Assembly (NCBI GenBank): GCA_907163375.1
Contig: CAJQUW010011498.1
Span: 232,069-296,068, forward strand
Direction of reading: 5' to 3'
From: Prostheceraeus crozeri
Lineage: Eukaryota; Platyhelminthes; Polycladida; Euryleptidae
Length of the DNA stretch: 64,000 nucleotides
Positions 34,933 to 44,341 of the stretch are shown here, one piece after another. The notes under the pieces were generated by a model, which was not told where the DNA came from, searched no databases, and saw nothing but the letters and a program-made list of their open reading frames with translations. Position 1 is the first letter of the stretch. Each line of letters starts with the position of its first letter. The translations under genes were made by a program, and so were the position numbers.

Positions 34933-36204
34933 CTAATGTTGAGAAGAAATCACTTTTATTCCAGAAATCATTATAAGAAAGTACAAAACAAGTAAAATAC
35001 AAAACTTAATGAGCTCATTCTCCAACTCGTAAGTCTCTGAGCTCGAGGACGTGCACATGAAATCTTGCGGTATGTTGAGATGCCCGAACACAGATTTTAT
35101 CACAAGGGGAATAGATCCTTCCTCCACTATTCCCTGAAGGTATACCACTCGCACTACTCGCCGGACAGCTGACTTTAGTTTCGACCAGACATTCTCAATT
35201 GGGTTAAGTGGAGGGGAGTATGGTGCCAAACGGAGAATCTGCGCTCCAGTTCCTTCCAGTGCTTCCTCTATGCGAGAATGACATGGTGTGTTGTCACATA
35301 CTACTATGAGATTATTCACACTTTTCCTTTGTTTAACCATCCATTCAGTACCAAGGAAATCCAATCATTGCACGCAAGACTGCGATAAGCACCGATCGTC
35401 TCAGTCATGTGCACAATTCCTTCGCAGGAAATCACCCCAATGACGTGGAGGTTAGGTCCACGCGTATATGGCCTATCTTGCACGGCACGGATACCCTTGC
35501 GTGACCAGCCTTGAGCCTGTCTCGTAAATGAATTGAAACTTGTTTCATCTATCCAAATTACTTCTTTCCCCTCTTGGATGAAAGCGTTTAACTCTGGACG
35601 TCGTTTCTTCTAGCTTGCTTGCTCCCTTCCGTATTCATTGTCACACTGTGATGATGGAGTTTCTTTATGGTATAAACATGTCCGTCCATGTAGCTCCCAA
35701 TAGTTGAAATTACCAAATTTAGTTTAAAGCGTTCACGCATAAAGTCCTAGAATAGGCGCAACGTTACTTCGGGATCTCCTTCTACCTGACTGAGCAGAAT
35801 TTCCAGTTGGCCATCAGAAAGGTACTTCCGTTTGTATCCACCTCTCACTGTCCTGCTCGTCTTTCCCGATCGAACCCAACATGTCTTGTATTTGACGTTG
35901 AGTTGGTTTTCTGAACTTCTCCAATCTCCTCCGTGATCAGCACATTCTACTTATTCTCTGTCGGAATTCAGGTACGCATCGTTCATATTGCCGATGTTCT
36001 ACTGTTTCTATATCTTCAATGGTCTCTCAACACTATGAACACAAAGGATGATTTACTCCCAAGAGCAACACAGTCTTCGTGTAAAAAATTAAAACAAGGC
36101 ACTGATATTCTTGTTAAGGTACCCGAAAGCATAGTACGAAGGCAAATTGCACAGTTATCCGACATTTTCATAATTGAACAATGTGTCTGAAACTTGATTG
36201 CCAA
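34933..36204 (-). pseudogene. Element A transposase: N-terminal RING finger + HTH + DDE, broken
   Basis: Read on the minus strand with frameshifts. From 36204 a short frame has SDNCAICLRTM and VPCFNFLHEDC, the first half of a RING-H2 in which one His is Asn; the last Cys pair is lost. The next pieces, CADHGGDW and KYKTCWVRSG, match the helix-turn-helix part of element B. Then come STIGSYMDGHVYTIKKLHHH and FIQEGKEVIWIDETSFN, with the first catalytic Asp. After another break the frame at 34933-35364 has NLIVVCDNTPCHS, with the second Asp, and LAPYSPPLNPIENVWSKLKS, with the catalytic Glu. The Asp-to-Glu spacing is 32 residues by my count (DD32E). At least three frameshifts or stops make it a pseudogene. 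Homologous throughout to the intact frame of element B. Confidence 0.85.
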
Positions 36205-36326
36205 GTATCAATAAGGCGCTTCTTATATACGTCTTTCAATGGCAAGTGTTCACTTCATATCTCAAATAGAAGTGATTTCTTCTCAGCATAAAACTGAATA
36301 AATGGAATTTGACTGTCACATTCGGA

Positions 36327-36457
36327 AATTTTAACAGACGGAAAATAGCTGCGCGTCTTGGTGGATTTGAACCACCGACCTCTGGCATTCTAGGCCAACG
36401 CTCTACCAACTGAGCTATCGACGAGCGACAGAACGACATAAGTCCTCAATTGAAGAA
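36327..36457 (-). repeat. 131-bp direct repeat, copy 1, containing a tRNA-like gene
   Basis: Identical base for base to 36615-36745, at an offset of 288 bp. The two copies enclose a 157-bp spacer and together interrupt the right arm of element A, so they arrived after it. Confidence 0.92.
36351..36426 (-). tRNA. tRNA-like sequence, copy 1 (probable pseudogene or SINE head)
   Basis: The minus strand has a good A box (TAGCTCAGTTGGTAGAGC), a 5-bp anticodon stem, a T arm GGTGGTTCAAATCCACC with a near-consensus B box, and a TTTT terminator about 7 nt after the 3' end. The anticodon loop CTAGAAT would give AGA (Ser), but the variable arm is short and the 7-bp acceptor stem pairs poorly. It is therefore more likely a tRNA-derived repeat than a working tRNA-Ser. 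The RNA polymerase III promoter elements look intact. Confidence 0.6.
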
Positions 36458-36614
36458 CCCGCGTAGGAGAATCCGATAGCTTCATCCTCCAAGACAACAT
36501 AGCATTAACCGTCAAGCCAAACTACTGAAGCAAGTTATCAGTAATTCAAAGCCAGCATTATACTTTGAAACGGGGACTTAGTCCACACAAGTATTCAAAG
36601 AAAGCTGCAATGAT

Positions 36615-36745
36615 AATTTTAACAGACGGAAAATAGCTGCGCGTCTTGGTGGATTTGAACCACCGACCTCTGGCATTCTAGGCCAACGCTCTACCAACTG
36701 AGCTATCGACGAGCGACAGAACGACATAAGTCCTCAATTGAAGAA
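36615..36745 (-). repeat. 131-bp direct repeat, copy 2, containing a tRNA-like gene
   Basis: Identical to 36327-36457. Right of it the A+T-rich arm of element A resumes (attcatatgacactttctga). Confidence 0.92.
36639..36714 (-). tRNA. tRNA-like sequence, copy 2 (probable pseudogene or SINE head)
   Basis: Identical to the copy at 36351-36426, with the same A box, B box, AGA-type loop, short variable arm and downstream TTTT. Complete identity implies recent duplication or ongoing conversion. Confidence 0.6.
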
Positions 36746-37739
36746 ATTCATATGACACTTTCTGAAATATAAATTTTGTTTTATGAAATTTTACTTAATT
36801 CTGAAATATAACTGATCTAATAAAAAAATATTGAAGTGATTCTAATATACAAATTTGCGGACTTGAATATAAGTGATCATTGCATTAATATAGATGTTCA
36901 TTTCTTGATAATTGAAATAAATATGTGATTTATTCTCGAAATAAAAGAATAATCTCATTGACAATGTTCATGCTGTTGAATTCTGAAATTAAAATGAATA
37001 CCGGTATTTCATAGATGATTGAATACAAATGATTGATTCTTAAATTGTAGTTACCAAATCTTGAATTAAAGTTAAATTTTGAAATATAAATGTTTGGATC
37101 AAAACTACAGATGGCAAGTTCTGTAATAAACACGGAAAAGGTGCAGAGGTTTTATTGTTGTCAATTCCCATGTGTCTACTATAGTACTGCTTGCAAAGCA
37201 GACAATAATAGAGACGTCACTTCCTTTCCGACATTCGGACATCAGACCGCAGAGTATCATTCAATAACAATGCAAGACAGTTTTTCGAATAACACGAACC
37301 ACAATATTGCGATGCTCAAAAACCAAACCAGTCTCCGGAGAGCGGCAAGAGCTATCGAATGATATGAATAATAATTTGATATGAGTCCGATGACACTGAG
37401 AAAATCTGGAAAGAAGAAATCTTTGAAAGAGTGAGAGCAACGTACGTCCGACCACGACCACGATTGATGGGCAGCACGGCGAAAAAATTAATTGATAAGT
37501 TGTAAGTCAGTGATCTCAATCAAAATGTGGCCTTTAATACACTGGAGCCTCCCTTGCTGATCAAAGCATTATTATAGAATAGCTAATGCTTCTTGTTTTG
37601 GTGATTGATGTTCTTTAAAATAAAGTTGAACAAGAGAGTAATAGATAATGGTGGTTCACAGTGCCCCACTGAGGGTCTACATGGGGCATATTGAACCACT
37701 TTGGTAGAAAATTTAAAATTCAAATTGTGAGTTGATGAA

Positions 37740-38527
37740 ATGTCATACAAACGTCCAGCAACTCAGGGATTACAAAGTATACCCTCAACCTTTCATCCCA
37801 GTTTGATATTGGTTCATTTGATTCAGTATATTCAAAGTGTTGAGAAAAGATCAAAAACATGTTTAATGTTTTTTCAACATTTCAATGTTTTGAATTTGAC
37901 CGATCATGATAGCAATACAGAAGAAAGAATTGTAATTTACAAATCCTCCATGTCATGACAGCCTTGGAGAGATAATATGGTTTTGAATTAGCAATTCAAT
38001 GGATTGCCATTACTTTGAAGGTCAGCCTTGTTATAATAATTTTCTTAAGCGTGATCACATCACAAACTATTGCCACTGAAAGAGCAAAGGCATCACAATC
38101 AAAGAAACTGATCATAATTAACTTTAAAAGGTGTAAATGGGTCAACATTACCATTCAGATTCAAGCAATGACGCTTTGTGAATCATAAATTCATGCCGGT
38201 AAAAATTGAATTAAAAACATGACATCTCAGCCAAGAAGCTCTCAATAAGATCTCAACTTTTCCTTGGAGACTAGCAGCGAATTGCATTATAATACAGTTC
38301 ATGAAATTTCCTTGATCATCATCTGCTTACTTCCCACTTAACTAAGATGCTTGTAAGTAAACATTCAATCCTTTTGATATCCAACTTGTTTCACACTACT
38401 TATAAGGTGGCTTCATGTCGGTAGTATATAAATACAGGAATAATTTGCAAAAATTGAACTTTTTTAAAACTGCTCAAATAATATTTTGGACTACAGGAAC
38501 GTAATCTCCGCAAAAAACTGAATCTGA
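37740..38527 (+). repeat. Dispersed repeat family R, copy 1
   Basis: Colinear with 53440-53970 and 56390-56820. Shared blocks include gatcatgatagcaa, tgtcatgacagcctt, gtgatcacatcac, ccttttgatatccaacttgt and, at the end, ggaacgtaatctccgcaaaa aactgaatct. A short minus-strand piece lies at 62731-62790. After this copy the sequence passes directly into the 28-bp minisatellite. No transposase is recognised. Confidence 0.7.
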
Positions 38528-38530
38528 AAA

Positions 38531-39470
38531 GTGCAGGCCGGTCTGAAGAACACCAGTGGTGCAGAACAGCCTGAAGAACAACGGTGGTGCAGACCAGCCT
38601 GAACAACACCGGTAGTGCAGACCAGCCTGAAGAACACCGGTGGTGCATGCCGGCCTGAAGAACAACGGTAGTGCAGACCAGTCTGAAGAACAACGGTGGT
38701 GCATGCCGGCCTGAAGAACAACGGTAGTGCAGACCAGCCTGAAGAACATCGGTGGTGCAGACCAGCCTGAAGAACAACGGTGGTGCAGACCAGCCTGAAG
38801 AACACCGGTGGTGCAGACCAGCCTGAAGAACACCAGTGGTGCAGGCCGGTCTGAAGAACACCGGTGGTGCAGACCAGCCTGAAGAACACCGGTGGTGCAG
38901 ACCAGCCTGAAGAACACCAGTGGTGAAGGCCGGCCTGAAGAACACCGGTGGTGCAGACCAGCCAGAAGAACATCGGTGGTGCAGACCAGTCTGAAGAACA
39001 TCGGTGGTGCAGACCAGCCTGAAGAACAACGGTGGTGCAGACCAGCCTGAAGAACATCGGTGGTGCAGACCAGCCTGAAGAACAACGGTATTGCAGACCA
39101 GCCTGAAAAACACCGGTGGTGCAGACCAGCCTGAAGAACACCGGTGGTGCAGACCAGCCTGAAGAACACCGGTGGTACAGACCAGCCTGAAGAACAGCGG
39201 TGGTGCAGACCAGCCAGAAGAACAACAGTGGTGCAGACCAGTCTGAAGAACACCAGTGGTGCAGACCAGCCTGAAGAACAACGGTGGTGCAGACCAGCCT
39301 GAAGAACACCGGTGGTGCAGACCAGCCTGAAGAACAACGGTATTGCAGACCAGCCTGAAAAACACCGGTGGTGCAGACCAGTCTGAAGAACACCAGTGGT
39401 GCAGACCAGCCTGAAGAACACTGGTGGTACAGACCAGCCTGAAGAACAGCGGTGGTGTAGACCAGCCTGA
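38531..39470. repeat. 28-bp minisatellite array, about 33 copies
   Basis: The unit is gaagaacaccggtggtgcag accagcct (28 bp), with variants caccagtgg, caacggtgg, catcggtgg and ccggcctg. Because 28 is not a multiple of 3, each frame cycles through all three phases. All three minus-strand frames are nevertheless open for about 300 codons, since the unit has no stop in any phase. These frames are spurious. The array is G+C-rich in an A+T-rich region. Confidence 0.95.
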
Positions 39471-39474
39471 AAAA

Positions 39475-40592
39475 GACTTGCTGGTGGTGACGATGAAACA
39501 GACAGTAGAAAATGTCAAATGAAGTTCAAAATCTTTCCATTCATCAATGAGTTGTCTTACCATTTATCTCACTAGTTGCGCCGTCATCTTGAAATTATCA
39601 CTGTAAAAACGCACAAAGGCTTCTCTTCATTTTCGTCCGTAAATACAGTGATGAATTCAGATGATTCTCCTCTTCAAATCAATTGGCATCTTGGGGAAAT
39701 AGCTGAAAGAAAATGTTGAATCCAATGATAAGTTTATTCACACAATTTTGTAAATGTCATTTGATTTGAAAAGAAATTTTCTTATTTCAAGGCTAATCGA
39801 AAATGGATCATTCATTATCTTTGAGTAATCGACCAACTCTTAACACGATAACTCAACGATTCTAATGAGCATGATGTCCTTTACAATCATTGGAAGAAAA
39901 CCTCAAATGAAAAAATCGAATAACAATAGAGAAATTTGCTCTAAACATAGATGACAATTTTACTGAAACATCAGCGAGGCATTGATAAGGAAAGTGAAAG
40001 TGCATCGCTACAAGACAAAGTGTTCGATTTAGGAGTCCAATCTCTAGCAGAAGTCAACTGGCTACAATAGCGGCCCAATCTCAAAAGGAAAGTGGTGGGC
40101 TAGATGGGCAGATGGCAAGTTGGGCTAGAGGGCCACAAGTAGTGACCCGAGAGACGGCTCGCGGGCCACCAATTTTGAAAGGCAGAAATAAGTTCAAATT
40201 CCTTTACTGAGTACTTCTGAGCGTAATTTTAAGGACTGTATTTTATATTCTGAAATCTATTGAATAATGAAAAGTGAACAGCCAAACTAATTGCGGGACC
40301 ATCTTCTTTATTGTATCAAATGATGCTAATGTGACCATACTGGAAAATATCACCAGATTTCATCGAAAAATGACGGTCTGGAGGTATAGACCGTTTCATA
40401 AATAATTTCACAAAAAGTTAACCTATTTCAAATGTAATTCTCGTGTTGAAGTCCTCGCTCAATCTTACTAAATGATATACCATATGAAACCTGATGCTCC
40501 ATAGATTATTTTGGCATATATTTTCTTTCTTAAGTCGTCATTTGTGGTCAGTAGGCCTTTTGAAAGAAAATTGATCGTCTTCTTTGATGCAG
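39475..40592. other. Non-coding stretch; possible hAT-like left end
   Basis: Near 40090, aagtggtgggctagatgggc followed by G+C-rich cggctcgcgggccacc resembles a hAT start (CAGTGGTGGGC). The rest shows nothing supportable. Confidence 0.35.
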
Positions 40593-41135
40593 GATTTTAA
40601 GATGAGGAATTTTTTGATAAATGCTGACAGACAGTGTGAGCTATCACTCAGCTTCATCATGATGTAAAGATTTTAAGATGAAGAATTTTTTGATGAATGC
40701 TGACAGACAGTGTGAGCTATCACTCAGCTTCATCATGATGTAAAGATTTTAAGATGAAGAATTTTTTGATGAATGCTGACAGACAGTGTGAGCTATCACT
40801 CAGCTTCATCATGATGTAAAGATTTTAAGATGAAGAATTTTTTGATGAATGCTGACAGACAGTGTGAGCTATCACTCAGCTTCATCATGATGTAAAGATT
40901 TTAAGATGAAGAATTTTTTGATGAATGCTGACAGACAGTGTGAGCTATCACTCAGCTTCATCATGATGTAAAGATTTTAAGATGAAGAATTTTTTGATGA
41001 ATGCTGACAGACAGTGTGAGCTATCACTCAGCTTCATCATGATGCAAAGATTTTAAGATGAAGAATTTTTTGATGAATGCTGACAGACAGTGTGAGCTAT
41101 CACTCAGCTTCATCATGATGTAAAGATTTTAAGAT
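40593..41135. repeat. 76-bp tandem repeat, about 7 copies
   Basis: The unit runs ttttaagatgaagaattttt, tgatgaatgctgacagacag, tgtgagctatcactcagctt, catcatgatgtaaaga. Copies are nearly identical; the first differs at a few bases (gaggaa, ataaatg). Each contains TGAG-CTATCA-CTCA and gatgaa/ttcatc inverted motifs that can fold. Confidence 0.95.
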
Positions 41136-41930
41136 TCGTTGAATGTACAAATAAATTTTAGCGAAGAAATGCTGCTAAAAAAGTCTGACATGATTTTTTC
41201 ATTGATGAAGGCGCTCAGTTTCAACAAACTTTATACCATGTGAAGGGATGTGTTTAGTACTTTGATTTGGCAGGGCGATTAGGTTGTGTCTGGTCAGTTG
41301 CGGTCAGAAGACATAAAAGTATGAAGCTATATAGTACATCTATTCGCCTACATATCGTGCAATATGAAATAATACAAATAAAGACTGATTAAACTACTTG
41401 CATCTAAGTGTACATAGGAATATTTCACCCAAACCCAAGCGGATTCGAAAACCGTGCATGGGCTCCCCTGAAGATGCTCGTGCGATAATGCCATTCTACT
41501 ACAAAATTGGTGCAGTATACAAATAGAATCCAGAAAGAATACTTGACATAAAAATCACATGTCCTCATGTTGGATTCCTTCATGCGTAGCCTATACTTTC
41601 TGTATTTATAGGCTAATTGCAAGGTTGCTCATTACGTGGTGAAACAAACTCAACAAGGTATAGAACGAACACCATGCAACTTAGCACTGCAGTTGATGGC
41701 TATGTCCATTACCTTCATGGTGATACGATATTCATTGCGAACGGAGCATGGCTTGAGCATTCGAATGAATTTTTGTGTCAACATGTTGCTCAAAAAGTCA
41801 TTAAGCAATGCTTTTGCAAATTCTAAAGAAGATCAACCTCAATCTAAAAATCACCTCCATAGGTCAAAGTCGGAGGCGGCTATTTTAACATCAGCGATTC
41901 AAATAATGTCCGCGGGGCACTTTGGATATG

Positions 41931-42036
41931 AGAATCGGTGGCGGGCCAACCAATATGCATCGGCGGACCACTTAGGGTGAGAATCGGTGGCGGGCCAACC
42001 AATATGCGTCGGCGGACCACGCGTTGCCCACCACTG
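41931..42036. repeat. Two direct copies of a 48-bp G+C-rich motif ending in a hAT-like terminus
   Basis: gagaatcggtggcgggccaa ccaatatg is repeated at about 41931 and 41979. The stretch ends gcgttgcccaccactg, whose reverse complement CAGTGGTGGGCAACGC is a typical hAT terminal sequence. With the CAGTGGTGGGC-like site near 40090 it might delimit a 1.9-kb element, but the flanking 8-mers do not match. Confidence 0.4.
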
Positions 42037-42660
42037 ATGTAGAATCTTGTCAAACCCCGCGGTCGGAATGATATGAACTCATTTTATTCATAAAAGGATG
42101 CGGAATTAGCCACTTCTGTTTTGTTTCTTCTTCTTCTGATGGGAAATGGGACAGTATGCTCAGATTCATTCCCACAAACGATGGTAATGATGGAAATAAT
42201 CAACATCAAAACTCAATACCTCAGCATTTCTGCGTGTGCACTTGGGCGGGCAATGATGGCAGTCCTAAACGAAATTGACGACATATGCACACATACATTT
42301 CTTCAACGACGAAACATCCTTTCTATCCACAGAATTAGATTGTTCAAGCGCGTCGGTTGACTTTCAGTATCAAGAAATCATCCTTAGTCAAAATGTCATG
42401 CTGATAATTGTATGACAGAATAATGTCTTTCCTATAATATTGGAATTATCATAGATTCTACCATAGTCATTAGTTATTTTTCCATAGGATATAAAAGAAT
42501 AAATTTCTTTAATTTCATAGTTTTACTATCAAAGTGTGAAAATACTCAGTTATTTTCACAGTTGATGTGAGAGCATGCTCTCTGGCAATATCACTGCTGA
42601 TTTGATTCATTTTTAGAAAATAAGTTGATATCCATACATGCCATACTACACCATTTCCAG

Positions 42661-42871
42661 GTGTAATATAGAAGAGGTCAATTGTAATATCGAACTGTAA
42701 ATTTGTAATATAGAAATCGATCATGCAATATCGAAAATGTCAAATCTATAATTGTAATATCGAACTGTAAATTTGTAATATAGAAATCCATCATGCAATA
42801 TCGAAAATGTCAAATCTAATATAGAAATCTACAATTGTAATATCGAATTTCAAAATGTGATATAGAAGATA
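42661..42871. repeat. Left subterminal repeat array of element B
   Basis: Alternating tgtaatatagaaatc and tgtaatatcgaac/gcaatatcgaaaatgtcaaatc motifs, with a direct repeat of about 80 bp (near 42680 and 42756). They are plausible binding sites for the element's transposase, by analogy with subterminal repeats of other DNA transposons. Confidence 0.8.
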
Positions 42872-43696
42872 TCACTTTCCTGCTACACTTTCCCTCTTGT
42901 AGGAGCCACGTTTGGTAGTAATCTTTACAACACCCTCAGTTGACACAGCTCCTAGCATGTGGACGTTTGGGCCACGGGATGCTGGCAATGTGCTCACTGC
43001 TCTTGTACCCTTTCTTGATCTTCCAACTGTTCTGCGGCAAAACAAATTCACATTGGATTCATCCATCCAGATGATCTCTTTACCGTCTCTAATAAATTGA
43101 TTCAGTTTCTCGAGATATTCTTTTCTTAGATTTTTGTTGTTAGTTGAGTTCATATTGCATGGCATGTGATGCGTCTTCTTAATTTTCAAACATTTTGCTT
43201 CAAGAGCATTGGCAATTGTTGAGATACACACCTTGATACCATGAGAATGAGTCAATTTCTCCTTGATCTGCTTCAAAGAAATTTCACAGTCATCCTCAAT
43301 CCATCGGGCCATTTCCTCGAAGACAGCTTCCGTAATCAATTTCGGCTTTTTACCACCCTTTCCTGGTGTTTCAACTTCACCAGAACGAATCCAGGAGTAG
43401 GCTGTCTTGTACTTAATGCCGAGAGTGTTTGCCAGACTGATCCAGTTTTCTCCGCGATTTGCACATTCAATAATTCTCTTCCTGTCTTCCCTTTGTGGGG
43501 TTGCGTTCTTCCTTCTATTGAATACCATTAGATCTTCGTTGGGTACATCTTCATCGCATGTAGGACATTTGTTGTTCATTTCTACATATGGAACAATGCA
43601 CTTGGAATGGTAGAGGTGCATGCAGTTAGAAGAGAATTGGAGCTGTCCGCGGGTCATTAATTTCTTACAAATCTTGCATTCCTCTGTGACTTTCAT
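42872..43696 (-). CDS. RING-H2 / helix-turn-helix / DDE transposase, C-terminally truncated
   Basis: A 274-residue frame with no internal stops. Residues 7-47 form a complete RING-H2: C7-x2-C10-x14-C25-x1-H27-x2-H30-x2-C33-x10-C44-x2-C47, a fold usually found in ubiquitin ligases. Residues about 65-180 resemble the tandem helix-turn-helix of IS630/Tc1-type transposases (ECANRGENWISLANTLGI, YKTAYSWIRSGEVETPGKGG). The DDE domain starts at EIIWMDESNVNLF, with catalytic Asp at about 212, and goes on to GPNVHMLGAVSTEGVVKI. It stops at GSYKRESVAGK, before the second Asp and the Glu, immediately at the left arm. The missing half is present in element A. As it stands the protein cannot be a complete nuclease; it may be a deletion derivative or a DNA-binding relative. 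Fusion of RING and transposase is seen directly; ligase activity is inference. Confidence 0.88.
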   Translation of the reverse strand: MKVTEECKICKKLMTRGQLQFSSNCMHLYHSKCIVPYVEMNNKCPTCDEDVPNEDLMVFNRRKNATPQREDRKRIIECANRGENWISLANTLGIKYKTAYSWIRSGEVETPGKGGKKPKLITEAVFEEMARWIEDDCEISLKQIKEKLTHSHGIKVCISTIANALEAKCLKIKKTHHMPCNMNSTNNKNLRKEYLEKLNQFIRDGKEIIWMDESNVNLFCRRTVGRSRKGTRAVSTLPASRGPNVHMLGAVSTEGVVKITTKRGSYKRESVAGK

Positions 43697-43897
43697 GATT
43701 CCGTGATCGCTTGTAAGTTTAAAAAACAGTGACTTTTGTAAGCTGATGAAATAATATTGTACTAAACTTCACATTTAAAATTCAAATGATTAAATCGTGT
43801 TTCAACATGTCTATGATGCAACATATTCGTATACACAAAAAGGTACAGTGCAGACTACTTTAACAGTACAACAGTTCACTCATTCATCACCAATTAT

Positions 43898-44339
43898 GAC
43901 ATCGATATTACAAATGTAGATTTCTATATTACATCTGATATCTTCTATATCACATTTTGAAATTCGATATTACAATTGTAGATTTCTATATTACATCTGA
44001 TATCTTCTATATCACATTTTGAAATTCGATATTACAATTGTAGATTTCTATATTAGATTTGACATTTTCGATATCACATTTTGAAATTCGATATTACAAT
44101 TGTAGATTTCTATATTACATCTGATATCTTCTATATCACATTTTGAAATTCGATATTACAATTGTAGATTTCTATATTACATCTGATATCTTCTATATCA
44201 CATTTTGAAATTCGATATTACAATTGTAGATTTCTATATTAGATTTGACATTTTCGATATTGCATGATGGATTTCTATATTACAAACTTACAGTTCGATA
44301 TTACAATTGACCTCTTCTATATTACACATGGAAATTGTG
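43898..44339. repeat. Right subterminal repeat array of element B
   Basis: About five tandem units of roughly 61 bp (gatttctatattacatctga tatcttctatatcacatttt gaaattcgatattacaattg ta), with an alternative unit containing agatttgacattttcgatat. It is complementary in sequence to the left array and about twice as long. Confidence 0.85.
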
Positions 44340-44341
44340 TA

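Larger units (their letters stand above)
34441..37123 (-). mobile_element. Element A: Tc1/mariner-superfamily transposon with RING-type transposase, decayed
   Basis: The left terminus reads CAGAACTTACCAAGTATGTA and the reverse complement of the right terminus CAGAACTTGCCATCTGTAGT. Both continue into CATTTATATTTCA and TTTAATTC. TA flanks both ends (34439-34440, 37124-37125). Each arm of roughly 300-450 bp is an array of degenerate CATTTATATTTCAGAATT-like repeats, in opposite orientation in the two arms. The minus strand between the arms carries the broken transposase (34933-36204). The right arm is interrupted by a 0.42-kb segment with two tRNA-like copies. Confidence 0.85.
42649..44339 (-). 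mobile_element. Element B: RING-transposase Tc1/mariner-superfamily transposon, 1691 bp
   Basis: The left end reads CACCATTTCCAGGTGTAATA and the reverse complement of the right end CACAATTTCCATGTGTAATA. Both continue into tagaagaggtcaattgtaat and beyond for more than 90 bp with few differences. TA flanks both ends (42647-42648, 44340-44341). The minus strand carries one transposase frame (42872-43696). The arms are arrays of TGTAATATAGAAATC/TGTAATATCGAA-type repeats. The long near-identical inverted repeats suggest a fairly young copy, but the DDE domain is truncated. Confidence 0.9.

Noticed and set aside
36236-36439. Minus-strand frame SSIAQLVERWPRMPEVGGSNPP
   Set aside because: This is the translation of the tRNA-like sequence; such frames are common spurious calls over tRNA genes.
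38400-39563. Three overlapping frames of 300-387 codons (FFRLVCTTGVLQAG type)
   Set aside because: All phases of the 28-bp unit lack stops on this strand; not a gene.
40090-42036. Complete hAT element enclosing the 76-bp array
   Set aside because: Termini are suggestive but the flanking 8-mers (caaaagga and atgtagaa) differ.
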